This document shows positions 26,286 through 35,029 of a DNA stretch of 64,000 nucleotides, piece after piece. Numbering within the stretch: the first letter of the stretch is position 1; the number at the start of each line of letters is the position of its first letter. A program made the translations under genes and the position numbers. The notes under the pieces are model-generated. The model saw nothing but the letters and a program-made list of their open reading frames with translations. It was not told the DNA's origin and did no database searches. The stretch is from Mucilaginibacter boryungensis (lineage in GTDB: Bacteria; Bacteroidota; Bacteroidia; Sphingobacteriales; Sphingobacteriaceae), in assembly GCF_015221995.1 (NCBI RefSeq), contig NZ_JADFFM010000002.1, positions 1,426,001 to 1,490,000 on the forward strand, given 5' to 3'.

Positions 26286-26625
26286 ATACTGTAAATACAA
26301 TAATGAAGGGATAAGTGTTTTTAGAAGTAAAAATCCACGTCATTACTGTAAGGATTTAGTAATCGGAAACAGGATAGCGTTTTTATTATTTGTTAAAATT
26401 CAATTCTGTAAGATCGGCGCTAATTGTGAAGGATAACTTTTTTTAAAAAGTTTAAACAGGGATCTTTTCGCAAAGCCATCAATCGGCTCCGTTCAGGGAA
26501 TATCAGCCTTGACAAGAATCACTTTTTAGGGTAACGGTAATCACTCCGGCAATGGGTATTAGTCCGGACTTTTGTCAGGCAGAAACCTGCACAAAAACCG
26601 GCAAAAAGCACACTTAATTTATGAA
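26286..26625. other. 340-bp spacer at left edge of the island
   Basis: No gene seen. It holds the Crp/Fnr-type palindrome at 26510-26521 and a weak -7 element GACTTTTG (26567-26574) for the universal stress gene. Base composition changes from AT-rich on the left to more GC-rich on the right. Confidence 0.5.
26510..26521 (+). promoter_or_regulatory. FixK-like box 1, TGACAAGAATCA
   Basis: Matches TGAYNNNNRTCA. Its centre is 58.5 bp before the last base of GACTTTTG (26567-26574), upstream of the stress gene at 26626. Confidence 0.6.
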
Positions 26626-27510
26626 ATGATGAGCACGATATTAGTATTAACGGACTTTACCATCAAGGATAACCACGCGGCGTATTATGCATTAAACCTG
26701 GCCAGTATCGCCAAAGCAAATATTTTGCTGTGTAATGTATATCCCCAAAATCAATCGCGCGTACATCAATCGGAGTTCGTAGATCAAATTTACGATTCGC
26801 TGGAAAAACAAAGCAAGAGTGACCTGAGTGAACTGGCCGGCCGACTGCAGCAAAGTTTGTACACGGTAAACGACGGCTCTTTTAAACCTACTATTCAGCA
26901 ATGCAGTATAGGCGGTAATTTAATGGTTGCCGTTAATGAATTAATTGCTGAACAAGGTATCCTGATGGCTGTTATTGCCGCCCATAGTAAGGATGACTTT
27001 TTTGCCTGGGTAAATACCGATCATGCCAGCCAGATCATCGACAGTATTAACTGTCCGGTATTGGTGCTGCCCTACCAGGCTCCTTTTGGTGGGTTCCGGA
27101 AGATCGTTTTTGCAAGCGATCTTGAACGCTACAATCCGGAGATTTTTGACCGCTTGTTCAACATTGGTAACCTATTCGACTCGGAAATTACCATTACCCA
27201 TATCGGCGAGGCGGTATTGGGTGAACCTACAGAAAAATACATCCTGAAACGGCATGTAGAAGGCGGCAGCGCGCAGATCAAAAGCGTAAAAGTCAGATAC
27301 CTGGGTATCCAAAATAAAAGCGTGACTGCGGGCCTGGAATGGCTGGTAGAACAGGCTAATATCGATCTAATGGTACTGATCCATCGCAAGCGTAATGTTT
27401 TTCAAAAATTGTTTCAAAAAAGCGTGACCAAAAGGTTGGCAGAACAGTTAAAAACCCCGATGTTGGTTTTTCCGGCTAATTTGAAAGGAACCACAGTAAA
27501 GGTCGCTTAA
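26626..27510 (+). CDS. tandem-domain universal stress protein (UspA family)
   Basis: A 294-residue cytosolic protein made of two UspA folds. Domain 1 begins STILVLTDFTIKDNHAAYYALNLA; domain 2 begins near FRKIVFASDLERYN and ends TPMLVFPA. ATG codons at 26626 and 26629 are adjacent; either may be used. It is the first of five UspA-type genes in the island and stands alone behind box 1, so it is probably induced at low oxygen. UspA proteins bind ATP or act as scaffolds; no clear G-2X-G-9X-G(S/T) signature is seen in this copy. Confidence 0.85.
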   Translation: MMSTILVLTDFTIKDNHAAYYALNLASIAKANILLCNVYPQNQSRVHQSEFVDQIYDSLEKQSKSDLSELAGRLQQSLYTVNDGSFKPTIQQCSIGGNLMVAVNELIAEQGILMAVIAAHSKDDFFAWVNTDHASQIIDSINCPVLVLPYQAPFGGFRKIVFASDLERYNPEIFDRLFNIGNLFDSEITITHIGEAVLGEPTEKYILKRHVEGGSAQIKSVKVRYLGIQNKSVTAGLEWLVEQANIDLMVLIHRKRNVFQKLFQKSVTKRLAEQLKTPMLVFPANLKGTTVKVA

Positions 27511-27611
27511 TACGTTTTGCCCATTTTTACAGCAATGCCTGGAGCTATGTGCTTTTGGCATTTTTTATTTGACGACAGTCACAATTAAGGATAAAAACAT
27601 ATAATTTACCG

Positions 27612-27623
27612 TGACCCCTATCA
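27612..27623 (+). promoter_or_regulatory. FixK-like box 2, TGACCCCTATCA
   Basis: Flanked by G and C to give GTGA-N6-TCAC. Its centre is 59.5 bp before the last G of TACTTTTG (27670-27677), a full -7 match, ahead of the YceI gene at 27701. Confidence 0.65.
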
Positions 27624-27700
27624 CTTTTCGAGGCACCTTACGGTCATTCTCCACCCCGGCAGAGCAGGCTACTTTTGAGCCGTAATTAAAACAATATGTT

Positions 27701-28324
27701 ATGAATCACTTCCATAAAAAAACAGTGTTCGCCCTGGTGTTCGCAGCAATCATCACAGGCGTAACATCCCAGCAGTTGCCGGCTCAGACGTTCAGATTAA
27801 CCCCTGAGAAAGATGCTACTATCAAGGTGCTCGGTTCATCAAATGTGCATGACTGGACATTGACGTCATCAGCCATGGAGAGCCAGGGGGAATTCAAGAT
27901 CGATGAGAACCAGCTTCACAGCATTGCCGCCTTCACCTTTTCAGTAAATGCCAAAAGCCTGAAAAGCGAACATGAATCGATGGACAGCAGGACCTACAAA
28001 ACGATGAAGGCCGACCAATATCCAAAGGTTACCTATAAGCTGGCCTCTGCCACCATAAACCCGGCCGGAAAGAATAAGTATCAGGTAAAAGCGACAGGCG
28101 ATCTGACCATCGCGGGTGTTACCCAAACTATCATAATGAATATCACGGCTACGGTTAACCCGGATAATACGATCACCGTCACCGGTTCTGAGAACCTGAA
28201 GCTTACCGACTATAAGATTGAGCCACCAAGCTTTATGCTGGGCGCCATGAAGGTCAAAAACGACCTGACCATCCAATTCAACCTAACTTACAAAAACAAT
28301 CAACTATTAACTAAAAACTTATAA
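27701..28324 (+). CDS. YceI-family periplasmic lipocalin-like protein
   Basis: A 207-residue exported protein with signal peptide MNHFHKKTVFALVFAAIITG. The YceI barrel is clear: STIKVLGSSNVHDWTL, KSLKSEHESMDSRTYKTMKADQYPKVTYKL, and DLTIAGVTQ... LKLTDYKIEPPSFMLGAMKVKNDLTIQF. YceI proteins bind polyisoprenoids or amphiphiles. It starts an operon with the beta-barrel gene 11 bp downstream. Confidence 0.88.
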   Translation: MNHFHKKTVFALVFAAIITGVTSQQLPAQTFRLTPEKDATIKVLGSSNVHDWTLTSSAMESQGEFKIDENQLHSIAAFTFSVNAKSLKSEHESMDSRTYKTMKADQYPKVTYKLASATINPAGKNKYQVKATGDLTIAGVTQTIIMNITATVNPDNTITVTGSENLKLTDYKIEPPSFMLGAMKVKNDLTIQFNLTYKNNQLLTKNL

Positions 28325-28335
28325 AAATCACTGTT

Positions 28336-29715
28336 ATGAAAAATAAATATTTAATCCTGATTGCTTCCATAACCCTTTCAGGGATCGGTTTTACCCCCAT
28401 TGTTACCCATGCACAGGACGCGCAAATGCAGTTTTACCGGCCCAATAATAAAAAGGGTATAAACGTGTTTGAAACCAGTAAAATGGATACCATAAAATTC
28501 ACTGGCCTTAAAGTAAATATCGGGGGTGGCTTTACCCTGGCCTACCAAACCCTGAAAGCTTCCAATACAGCTACCCCGGTTATCAAAACAGTAGGTACAT
28601 CAACCGGCGACGTAAACAGTATTACGCCTTTGTATAACGGCTTTAACCTGCCTATGGCCAACCTTATCTTTGATGTCCAATTAGCAGATGGTATCCGTTT
28701 GAACCTGACCTCTTACCTTTCTGCCAGGCACCATGAGGATACCTGGGTAAAAGGCGGCTATTTACAGATCGACAAAATGCCCTTCCTGCACAGCCCGCTG
28801 GTAGATGGTATCATGAAAAACGTAACTTTCGTGGTCGGCCAATCTGATGTGGACTATGGCGATCAGCATTTCCGCAGATCGGATGGGGGAAACACGATCT
28901 ACAATCCATTCATAGAGAATTATGTAATGGACGAATTCGCTACCGAGATTGGGATGCATGTGTATTACAAATGCCAGAAAACAGGGCTGTTCGCTATGGG
29001 CGGTATTACAGATGGCGAACTGAATGCGGTGACCATCGCGCCAACAAAGATAGATGCAGCAACAGGCCAGGTGAATAAATTCCCACCGGCATTTTTGGGT
29101 AAACTGGGTTACGACAAACAATTGAACCCCGATTTCAGATTGAGGATCTCAGGATCGTTCTATACGGTTAGCAGTGCGAACAGCAACACCCTTTTCGGCG
29201 GTGACCGCTCTGGCTCGAACTACTTTAACGTGATGTCAAACCCGATAACCGCGGCGGGAACCACGCTGACACAGGCTGTCGATTATAATGCCTTTTCCGG
29301 CAGGTTCAATCCAGGCTTCAGCGAGGAGAATCATAGCTTCATGGGTAACCTGTTCCTGAAATATCAAGGGCTTGAATTTTTCGGAACGATTGAAAACGCC
29401 AAGGGCCGTGCAATCACTGAAACCAGCAACCGCACTGCCAAACAATATGCAGGCGACCTGGTCTACCGCTTCCCGGCTGAAACAGAAAAATTCTGGATTG
29501 GTTACCGCTACGACACCGTGAACGCAACCATTACCGGCAACAGCAGCGATGTAACGGTCAACCGCTCTGCAGCATCTGCCGGCTGGTTTCTTACCCAAAA
29601 CATTATGATGAAAGGCGAGTACGTGAGCCAGCAGTATAAAGGCTATGATGCGACCAGCCTTTTTAACGGCGGCAAATTCAGCGGTCTGGTCATTCAGGCA
29701 GCGATCTCGTTTTAA
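28336..29715 (+). CDS. outer-membrane beta-barrel (porin-like) protein
   Basis: A 459-residue exported protein with signal peptide ending THAQ. It is rich in alternating aromatic/polar strands (LKVNIGGGFTLAYQTL, FWIGYRYDTVNATI, NIMMKGEYVSQQYKG) and ends in AAISF, the terminal Phe typical of BamA-assembled barrels. It probably folds as a porin of about 16-18 strands. Substrate unknown; it is co-transcribed with YceI and closed by a terminator at 29736. Confidence 0.72.
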   Translation: MKNKYLILIASITLSGIGFTPIVTHAQDAQMQFYRPNNKKGINVFETSKMDTIKFTGLKVNIGGGFTLAYQTLKASNTATPVIKTVGTSTGDVNSITPLYNGFNLPMANLIFDVQLADGIRLNLTSYLSARHHEDTWVKGGYLQIDKMPFLHSPLVDGIMKNVTFVVGQSDVDYGDQHFRRSDGGNTIYNPFIENYVMDEFATEIGMHVYYKCQKTGLFAMGGITDGELNAVTIAPTKIDAATGQVNKFPPAFLGKLGYDKQLNPDFRLRISGSFYTVSSANSNTLFGGDRSGSNYFNVMSNPITAAGTTLTQAVDYNAFSGRFNPGFSEENHSFMGNLFLKYQGLEFFGTIENAKGRAITETSNRTAKQYAGDLVYRFPAETEKFWIGYRYDTVNATITGNSSDVTVNRSAASAGWFLTQNIMMKGEYVSQQYKGYDATSLFNGGKFSGLVIQAAISF

Positions 29716-29735
29716 CCAACCAAAGCTTTAATTCT

Positions 29736-29762
29736 AAGCCCTCTTAAAGTTTAAGAGGGCTT
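29736..29762. terminator. terminator hairpin after the porin gene
   Basis: Perfect arms AAGCCCTCTTAAA/TTTAAGAGGGCTT around a minimal loop, followed by TATTTCCC. The T-tract is weak, so strength is uncertain. Confidence 0.6.
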
Positions 29763-29781
29763 ATTTCCCTCCTCCATTAAC

Positions 29782-30189
29782 ATGAAAAGGATCCTGCTTT
29801 CCGGATTGATCGCTGGTTGTACATTGTTTGTGCTAAGCTATGGCAGCCTTTACCTAGCCGTCAAATATTTCCCATCGCTTTTTACTGAATATTTTAATCC
29901 ACTGTTCAATTCCGACGGCAGCCGGGATATACTCTTTTATCTCCATGCTTTTGTATTCAGTTTTGCGCTTTCGTGGTTTTGGGACCGGTTCAAAGGGATG
30001 TTCAAAGGATACTTCATTTTAAGAGGCATCGAATTCGGCCTAGTCTATGCCTTCATTGCCCTGCTACCGGTCATGTGGATATCTTTCAGCGCGCTGGATA
30101 TTACCGTTGCTATGGTAAGCAGCTGGTTCTTTTATGGGTTGGTCCAAGCCACGTTGGCGGGAATGGTATTCGCTAAAATCAATCCCTGA
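29782..30189 (+). CDS. hypothetical four-segment membrane protein
   Basis: A 135-residue protein with about four membrane segments (ILLSGLIAGCTLFVLSYGSLYLAV, YLHAFVFSFALSWFW, FGLVYAFIALLPVMWISF, TVAMVSSWFFYGLVQATLAGM). No conserved metal or heme ligand pattern is seen. It is 14 bp before a second YceI-like gene and may be transcribed with it. No family is recognised. Confidence 0.6.
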   Translation: MKRILLSGLIAGCTLFVLSYGSLYLAVKYFPSLFTEYFNPLFNSDGSRDILFYLHAFVFSFALSWFWDRFKGMFKGYFILRGIEFGLVYAFIALLPVMWISFSALDITVAMVSSWFFYGLVQATLAGMVFAKINP

Positions 30190-30203
30190 TCAAAACTACA
30201 GCT

Positions 30204-30830
30204 ATGCGCTTCGCAAATTTAGGATGGTTGATGATGCTGTTGTTGCTGACCGGATTTACCAGCACACGAAAAACTGCCGACCCGGGTGATGCTGAAAAAT
30301 GGTTGATTAATAAAACGAGCAGCTTAACAATTAACGGGAGTACCAACATCAATAAATTTGCCTGCGATATTCCCGGTTACGGTCAAACAGATACCCTCAC
30401 ACTGACCAAAGAGCGGGGGAACATTGCGCTTTCGGGTACCGTTGTTTTGAAGATACGGAGCTTTGACTGTCATAATGCGATCATGACCAATGACCTTCGC
30501 AAGACATTGAAAGAACCGTTGATACCGGTACTAAGGATCAGTTTCCTTTCGCTCAGCAAAATGCCCGCACATGCTATACAACTGGAAATTATCACCGGCC
30601 TCGTTGATATTGAACTGGCTGGCATGAAAAAACGCTTTGAGATTGCTTATCAGGTTTCCACCGATTCTCAGCGAGAAATTCATTTGTTGGGCACACGTGA
30701 TGTCACCTTCACAGATTTCAACCTGATCCCCCCGCGTAAATTAGGCGGCATGATCAAAACCAATGATAAGCTCAGCATTACTTTTCATTTGGCGATCACC
30801 CGCTTCGATAAAAGTAAAGTAGCTACCTGA
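30204..30830 (+). CDS. YceI-like exported protein
   Basis: A 208-residue protein with an N-terminal signal (MRFANLGWLMMLLLLTGFTS). The layout matches YceI: LTINGSTNINKFACDI, LKIRSFDCHNAIMTNDLRKTLKEPLIPVLRI, LVDIELAGMKKRFEI, DVTFTDFNLIPPRKLGGMIKTNDKLSITF. It is divergent in sequence from the first YceI at 27701 and carries two Cys that could pair. Likely periplasmic. Confidence 0.78.
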   Translation: MRFANLGWLMMLLLLTGFTSTRKTADPGDAEKWLINKTSSLTINGSTNINKFACDIPGYGQTDTLTLTKERGNIALSGTVVLKIRSFDCHNAIMTNDLRKTLKEPLIPVLRISFLSLSKMPAHAIQLEIITGLVDIELAGMKKRFEIAYQVSTDSQREIHLLGTRDVTFTDFNLIPPRKLGGMIKTNDKLSITFHLAITRFDKSKVAT

Positions 30831-30945
30831 CCAGCATCCATTTTAGCGTGGACCCTGGTCATGTCCCCATGAACAGCAAAGCTTGAATCTTTGTAGGAAC
30901 GTTCCCAAGTAACCCCTTACAGGACGTTGATTAAATCCGATCATT

Positions 30946-31090
30946 ATGTTTTCTAAATCCAATGAATATGCGATCCGTGCGGCGATATACATCGCCGCCG
31001 AGGGCGCACGGGATAAAATGGTGGTGAGGTGTGCACCCACATCATCAGTTTAAAGGCTGGGGTAAACGGCGGGTTTTATCTGGACAACGG
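30946..31090 (+). pseudogene. remnant of an Rrf2-family regulator
   Basis: From the ATG at 30946 the frame reads MFSKSNEYAIRAAIYIAAEG, the N terminus of Rrf2-type regulators, and stops after 35 residues. Shifting one frame gives THIISLKAGVNGGFYLD, matching the 'KAG...NGGFYL' block that normally lies some 40 residues further on. About 25 residues are missing and the frame is shifted, so this is a decayed gene. The right part overlaps, antisense, the 3' end of the UspA gene at 31045. Confidence 0.65.
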
Positions 31091-31992
31091 CGGGTTTGGC
31101 TGTCCGCATTACAGGGCAGCACCTCGGCGGGCGGGAAAACCAAAAGCGGCAGGTCGATATGTTTGGCCAACTGTTGGGTGTGACTTCGGGCAAACAGGCG
31201 ATGAAGAAAGCCATGGTGCTGGTGAACCATAACCACCAGGTCCGTCTGGCTATGTTCGTATATCCAGTCAAGCCCATGATCCACATCCATACTTTTGATA
31301 TGATGATAGTGGATATTCGCATAGTTCACACGTGCGCATAGTTCCGACATAAAGATATCCGCCCTGAATTTATCTTCTCCCTCCTCGAACTTTTCATCGG
31401 AGACGTGGCATATATCGATCTCGGCCTGGAAGGCCTTTGTCAAGCCGGCCAATGAATGCAGGACAGCAATATCACCCTTATCCAGCCTGGTAGCGAACGC
31501 GATCCGCCGGATGGGACGGAAAATAAAATCCCGGGGAACCAGCAAGACCGGATAAGTGGCTTTATTAACGACATTTTTAGTATGGCTGCCAATAAAAAGC
31601 CGTTCAAGGCTTCCGGCGCCTGATAAACCCATAACTACCATGGCTATTGGCTGGTCCTCGGTAATTTTTGCCAATACCTCGGTCAATTCGCCGGCTTCTG
31701 ATATACAGGCCAGCGGCGGATTGAAAAGATCCGGGAAAAGCTGTCCCGGTTCATGTCGTTTCTCCGTCAGTTTTTTGGCTTCAGCCTTCAGTTGGTCAGC
31801 CACTTCCCGTTTTATCAATCGATCATCGGCAAGTGGCCAAGCCACCTGTGCTACTCCGGGTGCTTCCGTAGGGCTCAGCCAGCAATTACACAATATAAGG
31901 CTATGCTTTAATTCCTGAGCCAAATGCAGCGCATACAGGCCGGCATTATGAGCGGCCGGAGAAAAGTCAGTGAGTATCAGTAGTTTTTTCAT
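31045..31992 (-). CDS. tandem-domain universal stress protein with altered C terminus
   Basis: A 315-residue protein with two UspA folds: KKLLILTDFSPAAHNAGLYALHLA at the start, an ATP-binding-like MGLSGAGSLERLFIGS in domain 1, and a second domain from RRIAFATRLDKGD. The fold normally ends at LPLLVFP; here about 30 extra residues follow (PAEVLPCNADSQTRRC...), encoded opposite the Rrf2 remnant. The ATG at 31990-31992 is 128 bp from the divergent gene at 32121, with a FixK-like box between. Confidence 0.83.
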   Translation of the reverse strand: MKKLLILTDFSPAAHNAGLYALHLAQELKHSLILCNCWLSPTEAPGVAQVAWPLADDRLIKREVADQLKAEAKKLTEKRHEPGQLFPDLFNPPLACISEAGELTEVLAKITEDQPIAMVVMGLSGAGSLERLFIGSHTKNVVNKATYPVLLVPRDFIFRPIRRIAFATRLDKGDIAVLHSLAGLTKAFQAEIDICHVSDEKFEEGEDKFRADIFMSELCARVNYANIHYHHIKSMDVDHGLDWIYEHSQTDLVVMVHQHHGFLHRLFARSHTQQLAKHIDLPLLVFPPAEVLPCNADSQTRRCPDKTRRLPQPLN

Positions 31993-32071
31993 TTGCTTTT
32001 GTGGAGTTTAATGAGCGTAAATTTCAGGAGACTTCAAACCATAGGCAATGATGACAGATACCAAACAGATA

Positions 32072-32083
32072 TGATCATGGTCA
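32072..32083. promoter_or_regulatory. FixK-like box 3, TGATCATGGTCA, between divergent genes
   Basis: Matches TGAYNNNNRTCA. For the plus-strand gene at 32121 the centre is 35.5 bp before a T-rich TTTTTTTG (32106-32113). For the divergent stress gene no good -7 element is found at the standard spacing. Confidence 0.5.
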
Positions 32084-32120
32084 CATTTAGCTTCGCCTTT
32101 GGTCATTTTTTTGGGGGCGA

Positions 32121-32606
32121 ATGAAGCTTATTTTTGATGTTAAAAACAAAACAAATGCTGGGAGAACTCGATCAGACACAAATGAGCAACTGCTAAGAGA
32201 GCAGGTGACCGGCAGAATTGCCTGCCATGCCGAGGGTAGAACATATATCGTGCCGGTAAATTATGGTTTCGGCGGCTCCTACATCTACGGACAATCGGCT
32301 GAAGGTCAAAAGATACGGATGATGCGCCTCAACCCGGCGGTCTGCTTCGAGGTAGATCGGGTTCATACGATCTTTAACTGGAAAAGCGTAATCATTCAGG
32401 GCCGCTTCGAAGAAGTAAATGAGTTAGCTGAAAAGGAACGGCTGCAGCAGGGGTTAATTCACCGACTGATGCCTTTGTCCAGAAACCCGGGTGATCACCC
32501 TGCACATGGGATCACCGAAAAGGATAGCGACGTAGGGACTAAAGTCCGGCTTATCATCTACAAAATTCATATTGAACAGCTTTCTGGCCGTTTTGAACAG
32601 CCATGA
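32121..32606 (+). CDS. pyridoxamine-5'-phosphate-oxidase-like flavin protein
   Basis: A 161-residue split-barrel protein of the PNPOx-like/NimA group: REQVTGRIACHAEGRTYIVPVNYGFGGSYIYGQSAEGQKIRMMRLNPAVCFEVDRV is the FMN-binding core, and FNWKSVIIQGRFEEV follows. Such proteins bind FMN, F420 or heme; which one is not clear. It sits 31 bp before the heme A synthase gene, suggesting co-transcription. Confidence 0.8.
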   Translation: MKLIFDVKNKTNAGRTRSDTNEQLLREQVTGRIACHAEGRTYIVPVNYGFGGSYIYGQSAEGQKIRMMRLNPAVCFEVDRVHTIFNWKSVIIQGRFEEVNELAEKERLQQGLIHRLMPLSRNPGDHPAHGITEKDSDVGTKVRLIIYKIHIEQLSGRFEQP

Positions 32607-32637
32607 GCATCGTCGGCATTTACACTAATGCTAAAAA

Positions 32638-33711
32638 ATGAAGGAACAAATGTCCGTTGAAACTGCAAAAGTCAACCGTCAGGTCAGTCGCTGGCTGGCT
32701 CTGGGCATCGGGATGGTCATCATTCAGATCCTGTTGGGCGGCATAACCCGCTTGACCGGTTCAGGGCTATCCATTACCGAATGGCAGCCTTTTTTGGGCG
32801 CCTTACCGCCGCTTAGTCATGCCGAATGGGAAAGAAGTTTTGCTTTATATCGGCAGATCGCGCAATTTAAAAAACAAAACATAGATTTGACGCTTAGCGG
32901 CTATCAATACCTGTATTTGTGGGAATGGCTGCACCGCGAGTGGGCGCGCTTGCTGGGAGTCGTTTTTATGCTGCCATTTGCCTGGCTGTTTTACCGGCGG
33001 GTGATCGGCAGGATATTAATCTGGCCATTGACAGGTATATTCCTGATCGGAATTTTGCAAGCTATCGCTGGTTGGCTGATGGTTAAAAGTGGATTAAACG
33101 ACACGGATGTCCGCGTTAGCCACATTCGGCTGGCCGTACATTTCCTGCTCGCGCTGATCTTATTGGCGGCTATGGTTTGGTTACTACTTCGCCTGAGGGT
33201 AAAAGGAACTCAGACCCGTAATTACCGCGCGTTACATGTCCTCACGATGGTATTAATATTGCTGTTGCTGAAGCAACTGACCTATGGTGCCTTTATGGCC
33301 GGAACACATGCGGCCTTATTCGCGCCAACCTGGCCATCAATCAACGGATATTTCTTTCCACCCGTCCACCTCCGGCCTGGTGGGTTCATCAGCCAGTTTT
33401 GCAATGATCCGCTGCTGATCCAGTTCGTTCACCGGCTTTATGCGTACCTGATCTTAACGGGTATGCTTATTTGGTATGTACTGGCGGGCAAGACCAGCCC
33501 GGATTACTTCTTAAACCGCTGGCGGAAATGGCCGTTGCTGCTCACATTGCTTCAGATACTTTTAGGGATCGCTTCCCTATTGGAAAGCAGTTCAGCGCAC
33601 TTAATCTGGTATGCCTCGTTCCACCAGTTAAATGCGATCTTATTATGGATCACCCTGTTCATTGCCCTGTATTTTAGCAGGCAGCGCACAGGCTTAAGTG
33701 AAGCAGGCTAA
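32638..33711 (+). CDS. ctaA: heme A synthase (COX15/CtaA family)
   Basis: A 357-residue membrane protein with eight predicted segments. LGGITRLTGSGLSITEW, EWLHREWARLLG, VSHIRLAVHFLLA, QFVHRLYAYL and ASFHQLNAIL supply the paired His ligands of the two heme sites. The enzyme oxidises the C8 methyl of heme O for aa3-type oxidases. cbb3 oxidase itself does not use heme A, so its place in this island points to coordinated control of both oxidase types. Its stop overlaps the convergent gene's stop. Confidence 0.9.
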   Translation: MKEQMSVETAKVNRQVSRWLALGIGMVIIQILLGGITRLTGSGLSITEWQPFLGALPPLSHAEWERSFALYRQIAQFKKQNIDLTLSGYQYLYLWEWLHREWARLLGVVFMLPFAWLFYRRVIGRILIWPLTGIFLIGILQAIAGWLMVKSGLNDTDVRVSHIRLAVHFLLALILLAAMVWLLLRLRVKGTQTRNYRALHVLTMVLILLLLKQLTYGAFMAGTHAALFAPTWPSINGYFFPPVHLRPGGFISQFCNDPLLIQFVHRLYAYLILTGMLIWYVLAGKTSPDYFLNRWRKWPLLLTLLQILLGIASLLESSSAHLIWYASFHQLNAILLWITLFIALYFSRQRTGLSEAG

Positions 33712-34502
33712 AAGCTATTGAATTGCAACCTGGCGATCTCTCCCTTGAAATAGACATGCTCCCTTCCCGGCATCTTCCAGAGTGCCTGGAACACAGAGGG
33801 GAACCGGATATCACCGCGAACCTTATATTTTTCCGCCATAGCCACCCAGGGATAATTCTGATAAGTACCGTTGTTATTGTAATAGCGGTCAAGAGTTTCA
33901 AATCGCTCCACCAGTCCGTCGGTATTAAAGTAAAATATACCTTTTGCTGTCACATCCTGGATACTGATGGTGCCTTCTATGGTAAGCGGATCGATCTCCC
34001 GCCAGGTGATATAGCGGCAAAGCGCATAGGCGGGGATGATCATCATTTCCGCCAACACGGTCACCAGTTCAGAGCGGTCCATCAACGGGCCAGTACCTTC
34101 TGCTACGCGCAGCTTGTCCAGCAGGCGGACGAGCAATCCACCATGTCCGTCCTGGAAAATATCCTGGGCAGTAAATGGCAGAAAACCGAACAGGCGGGCC
34201 CGCATCAGTACCAGCCTGGCAGGGGACGGTAAAAAGTTGATCTGCCGGCAGCTCACCGTTGTCCAGCGACTACCGGGATGCATTCGCAGCGCAGCTTCCT
34301 TCCAAACCATCTGGCAACAGATCAATGTTTCTTTACCGATATAGCCGCTATCAGACAGATAACGTTGAAGGATAGGCGGCAGGTCAGTAACCAAACGGTC
34401 AGCAGAACAGCTACGGCACAGGTTATATTTTTCGCATTCCTCTGCAAGCCCTTGCTCGTATTGCCGACTCAACGAATCCAGAAAGGCCGCTTTTCTGATC
34501 AT
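33708..34502 (-). CDS. DUF6544-like protein
   Basis: A 264-residue soluble protein. LPPILQRYLSDSGYIGKETL followed by MHPGSRWTTVSCRQIN and later GIFYFNTDGLVERFET resembles the DUF6544 family of unknown function. Its ATG overlaps the queD stop as ATGA (34499-34502), so the two are translationally coupled; its stop overlaps the ctaA stop by 4 bp in convergent orientation. Three Cys near the N terminus (CEKYNLCRSC) are notable. Family assignment is moderate. Confidence 0.6.
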   Translation of the reverse strand: MIRKAAFLDSLSRQYEQGLAEECEKYNLCRSCSADRLVTDLPPILQRYLSDSGYIGKETLICCQMVWKEAALRMHPGSRWTTVSCRQINFLPSPARLVLMRARLFGFLPFTAQDIFQDGHGGLLVRLLDKLRVAEGTGPLMDRSELVTVLAEMMIIPAYALCRYITWREIDPLTIEGTISIQDVTAKGIFYFNTDGLVERFETLDRYYNNNGTYQNYPWVAMAEKYKVRGDIRFPSVFQALWKMPGREHVYFKGEIARLQFNSF

Positions 34503-34861
34503 TGATCCTCCCCTTCATAAATAACACCCGAGGTCGGCGTTTCCTTTAATTCGATCCTGCTCAATCCGGGTATTTCCGATTGGATACCCTGCCAGAACCA
34601 GCGGGCCACATTTTCTGCGGTCGGGTTTTGCAGCCCTTCGATCTTATTTAGCATGGTATGATCCAATTGATCAACCAGCGGTTTAACAACGGCTTTCAAG
34701 TCTTTGAAATCAATCACCCATCCTTCTTCTGTACTGACAGTCCCTGTCACGTAAATAGTTAAGTAATAGGTGTGGCCGTGTACTTGACGGCACCGATGCC
34801 CTTCAGGTACATCGGGCAGAAAATGGGCGGCATCGAACGTGAATTGCTTGTATATGGTCAT
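34499..34861 (-). CDS. queD: 6-carboxytetrahydropterin synthase
   Basis: A 120-residue member of the PTPS/QueD family. The zinc and catalytic residues are visible: FDAAHFL, CRQVHGHTY (catalytic Cys followed by HxH zinc ligands), and LDHTMLN. The CxxxHGH form is typical of QueD, which makes 6-carboxytetrahydropterin for queuosine. Coupled to the DUF6544-like gene by ATGA overlap and preceded by a possible 47-residue CxxC frame. Confidence 0.88.
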   Translation of the reverse strand: MTIYKQFTFDAAHFLPDVPEGHRCRQVHGHTYYLTIYVTGTVSTEEGWVIDFKDLKAVVKPLVDQLDHTMLNKIEGLQNPTAENVARWFWQGIQSEIPGLSRIELKETPTSGVIYEGEDQ

Positions 34862-34885
34862 AGATCGTTTAATTAGTGCAGCCTA

Positions 34886-35029
34886 TCAGCTTTCACCACC
34901 CAAAGTTGCAGCGAAGCCACCGTCCGGAAAATGCGCAGGGTCATAAAATTTCCTGATCTCAGTACTGGCTTTTAAAGAGAAACCGCATTTCCGACACCGC
35001 ACAGGATCACGGTAAAAAGTGATGCGCAT
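34886..35029 (-). CDS. possible 47-residue CxxC small protein
   Basis: A minus-strand frame of 48 codons ending 24 bp before queD. It begins MRITFYRDPVRCRKCGFSLK, with one CRKCG pair, and ends GGFAATLGGES. The single CxxC could be half of a zinc site in a dimer. The ATG falls inside the 30-bp palindrome at 35011-35040, so the start would be under the bound regulator. It may be a real small gene or chance; no family is recognised. Confidence 0.35.
   Translation of the reverse strand: MRITFYRDPVRCRKCGFSLKASTEIRKFYDPAHFPDGGFAATLGGES

Noticed and set aside
30903-30945. TTGATTAAATCCGATCA ahead of the Rrf2 remnant as another FixK-like box.
   Set aside because: The half-sites are not spaced by six bases, so it does not fit TGAYNNNNRTCA.
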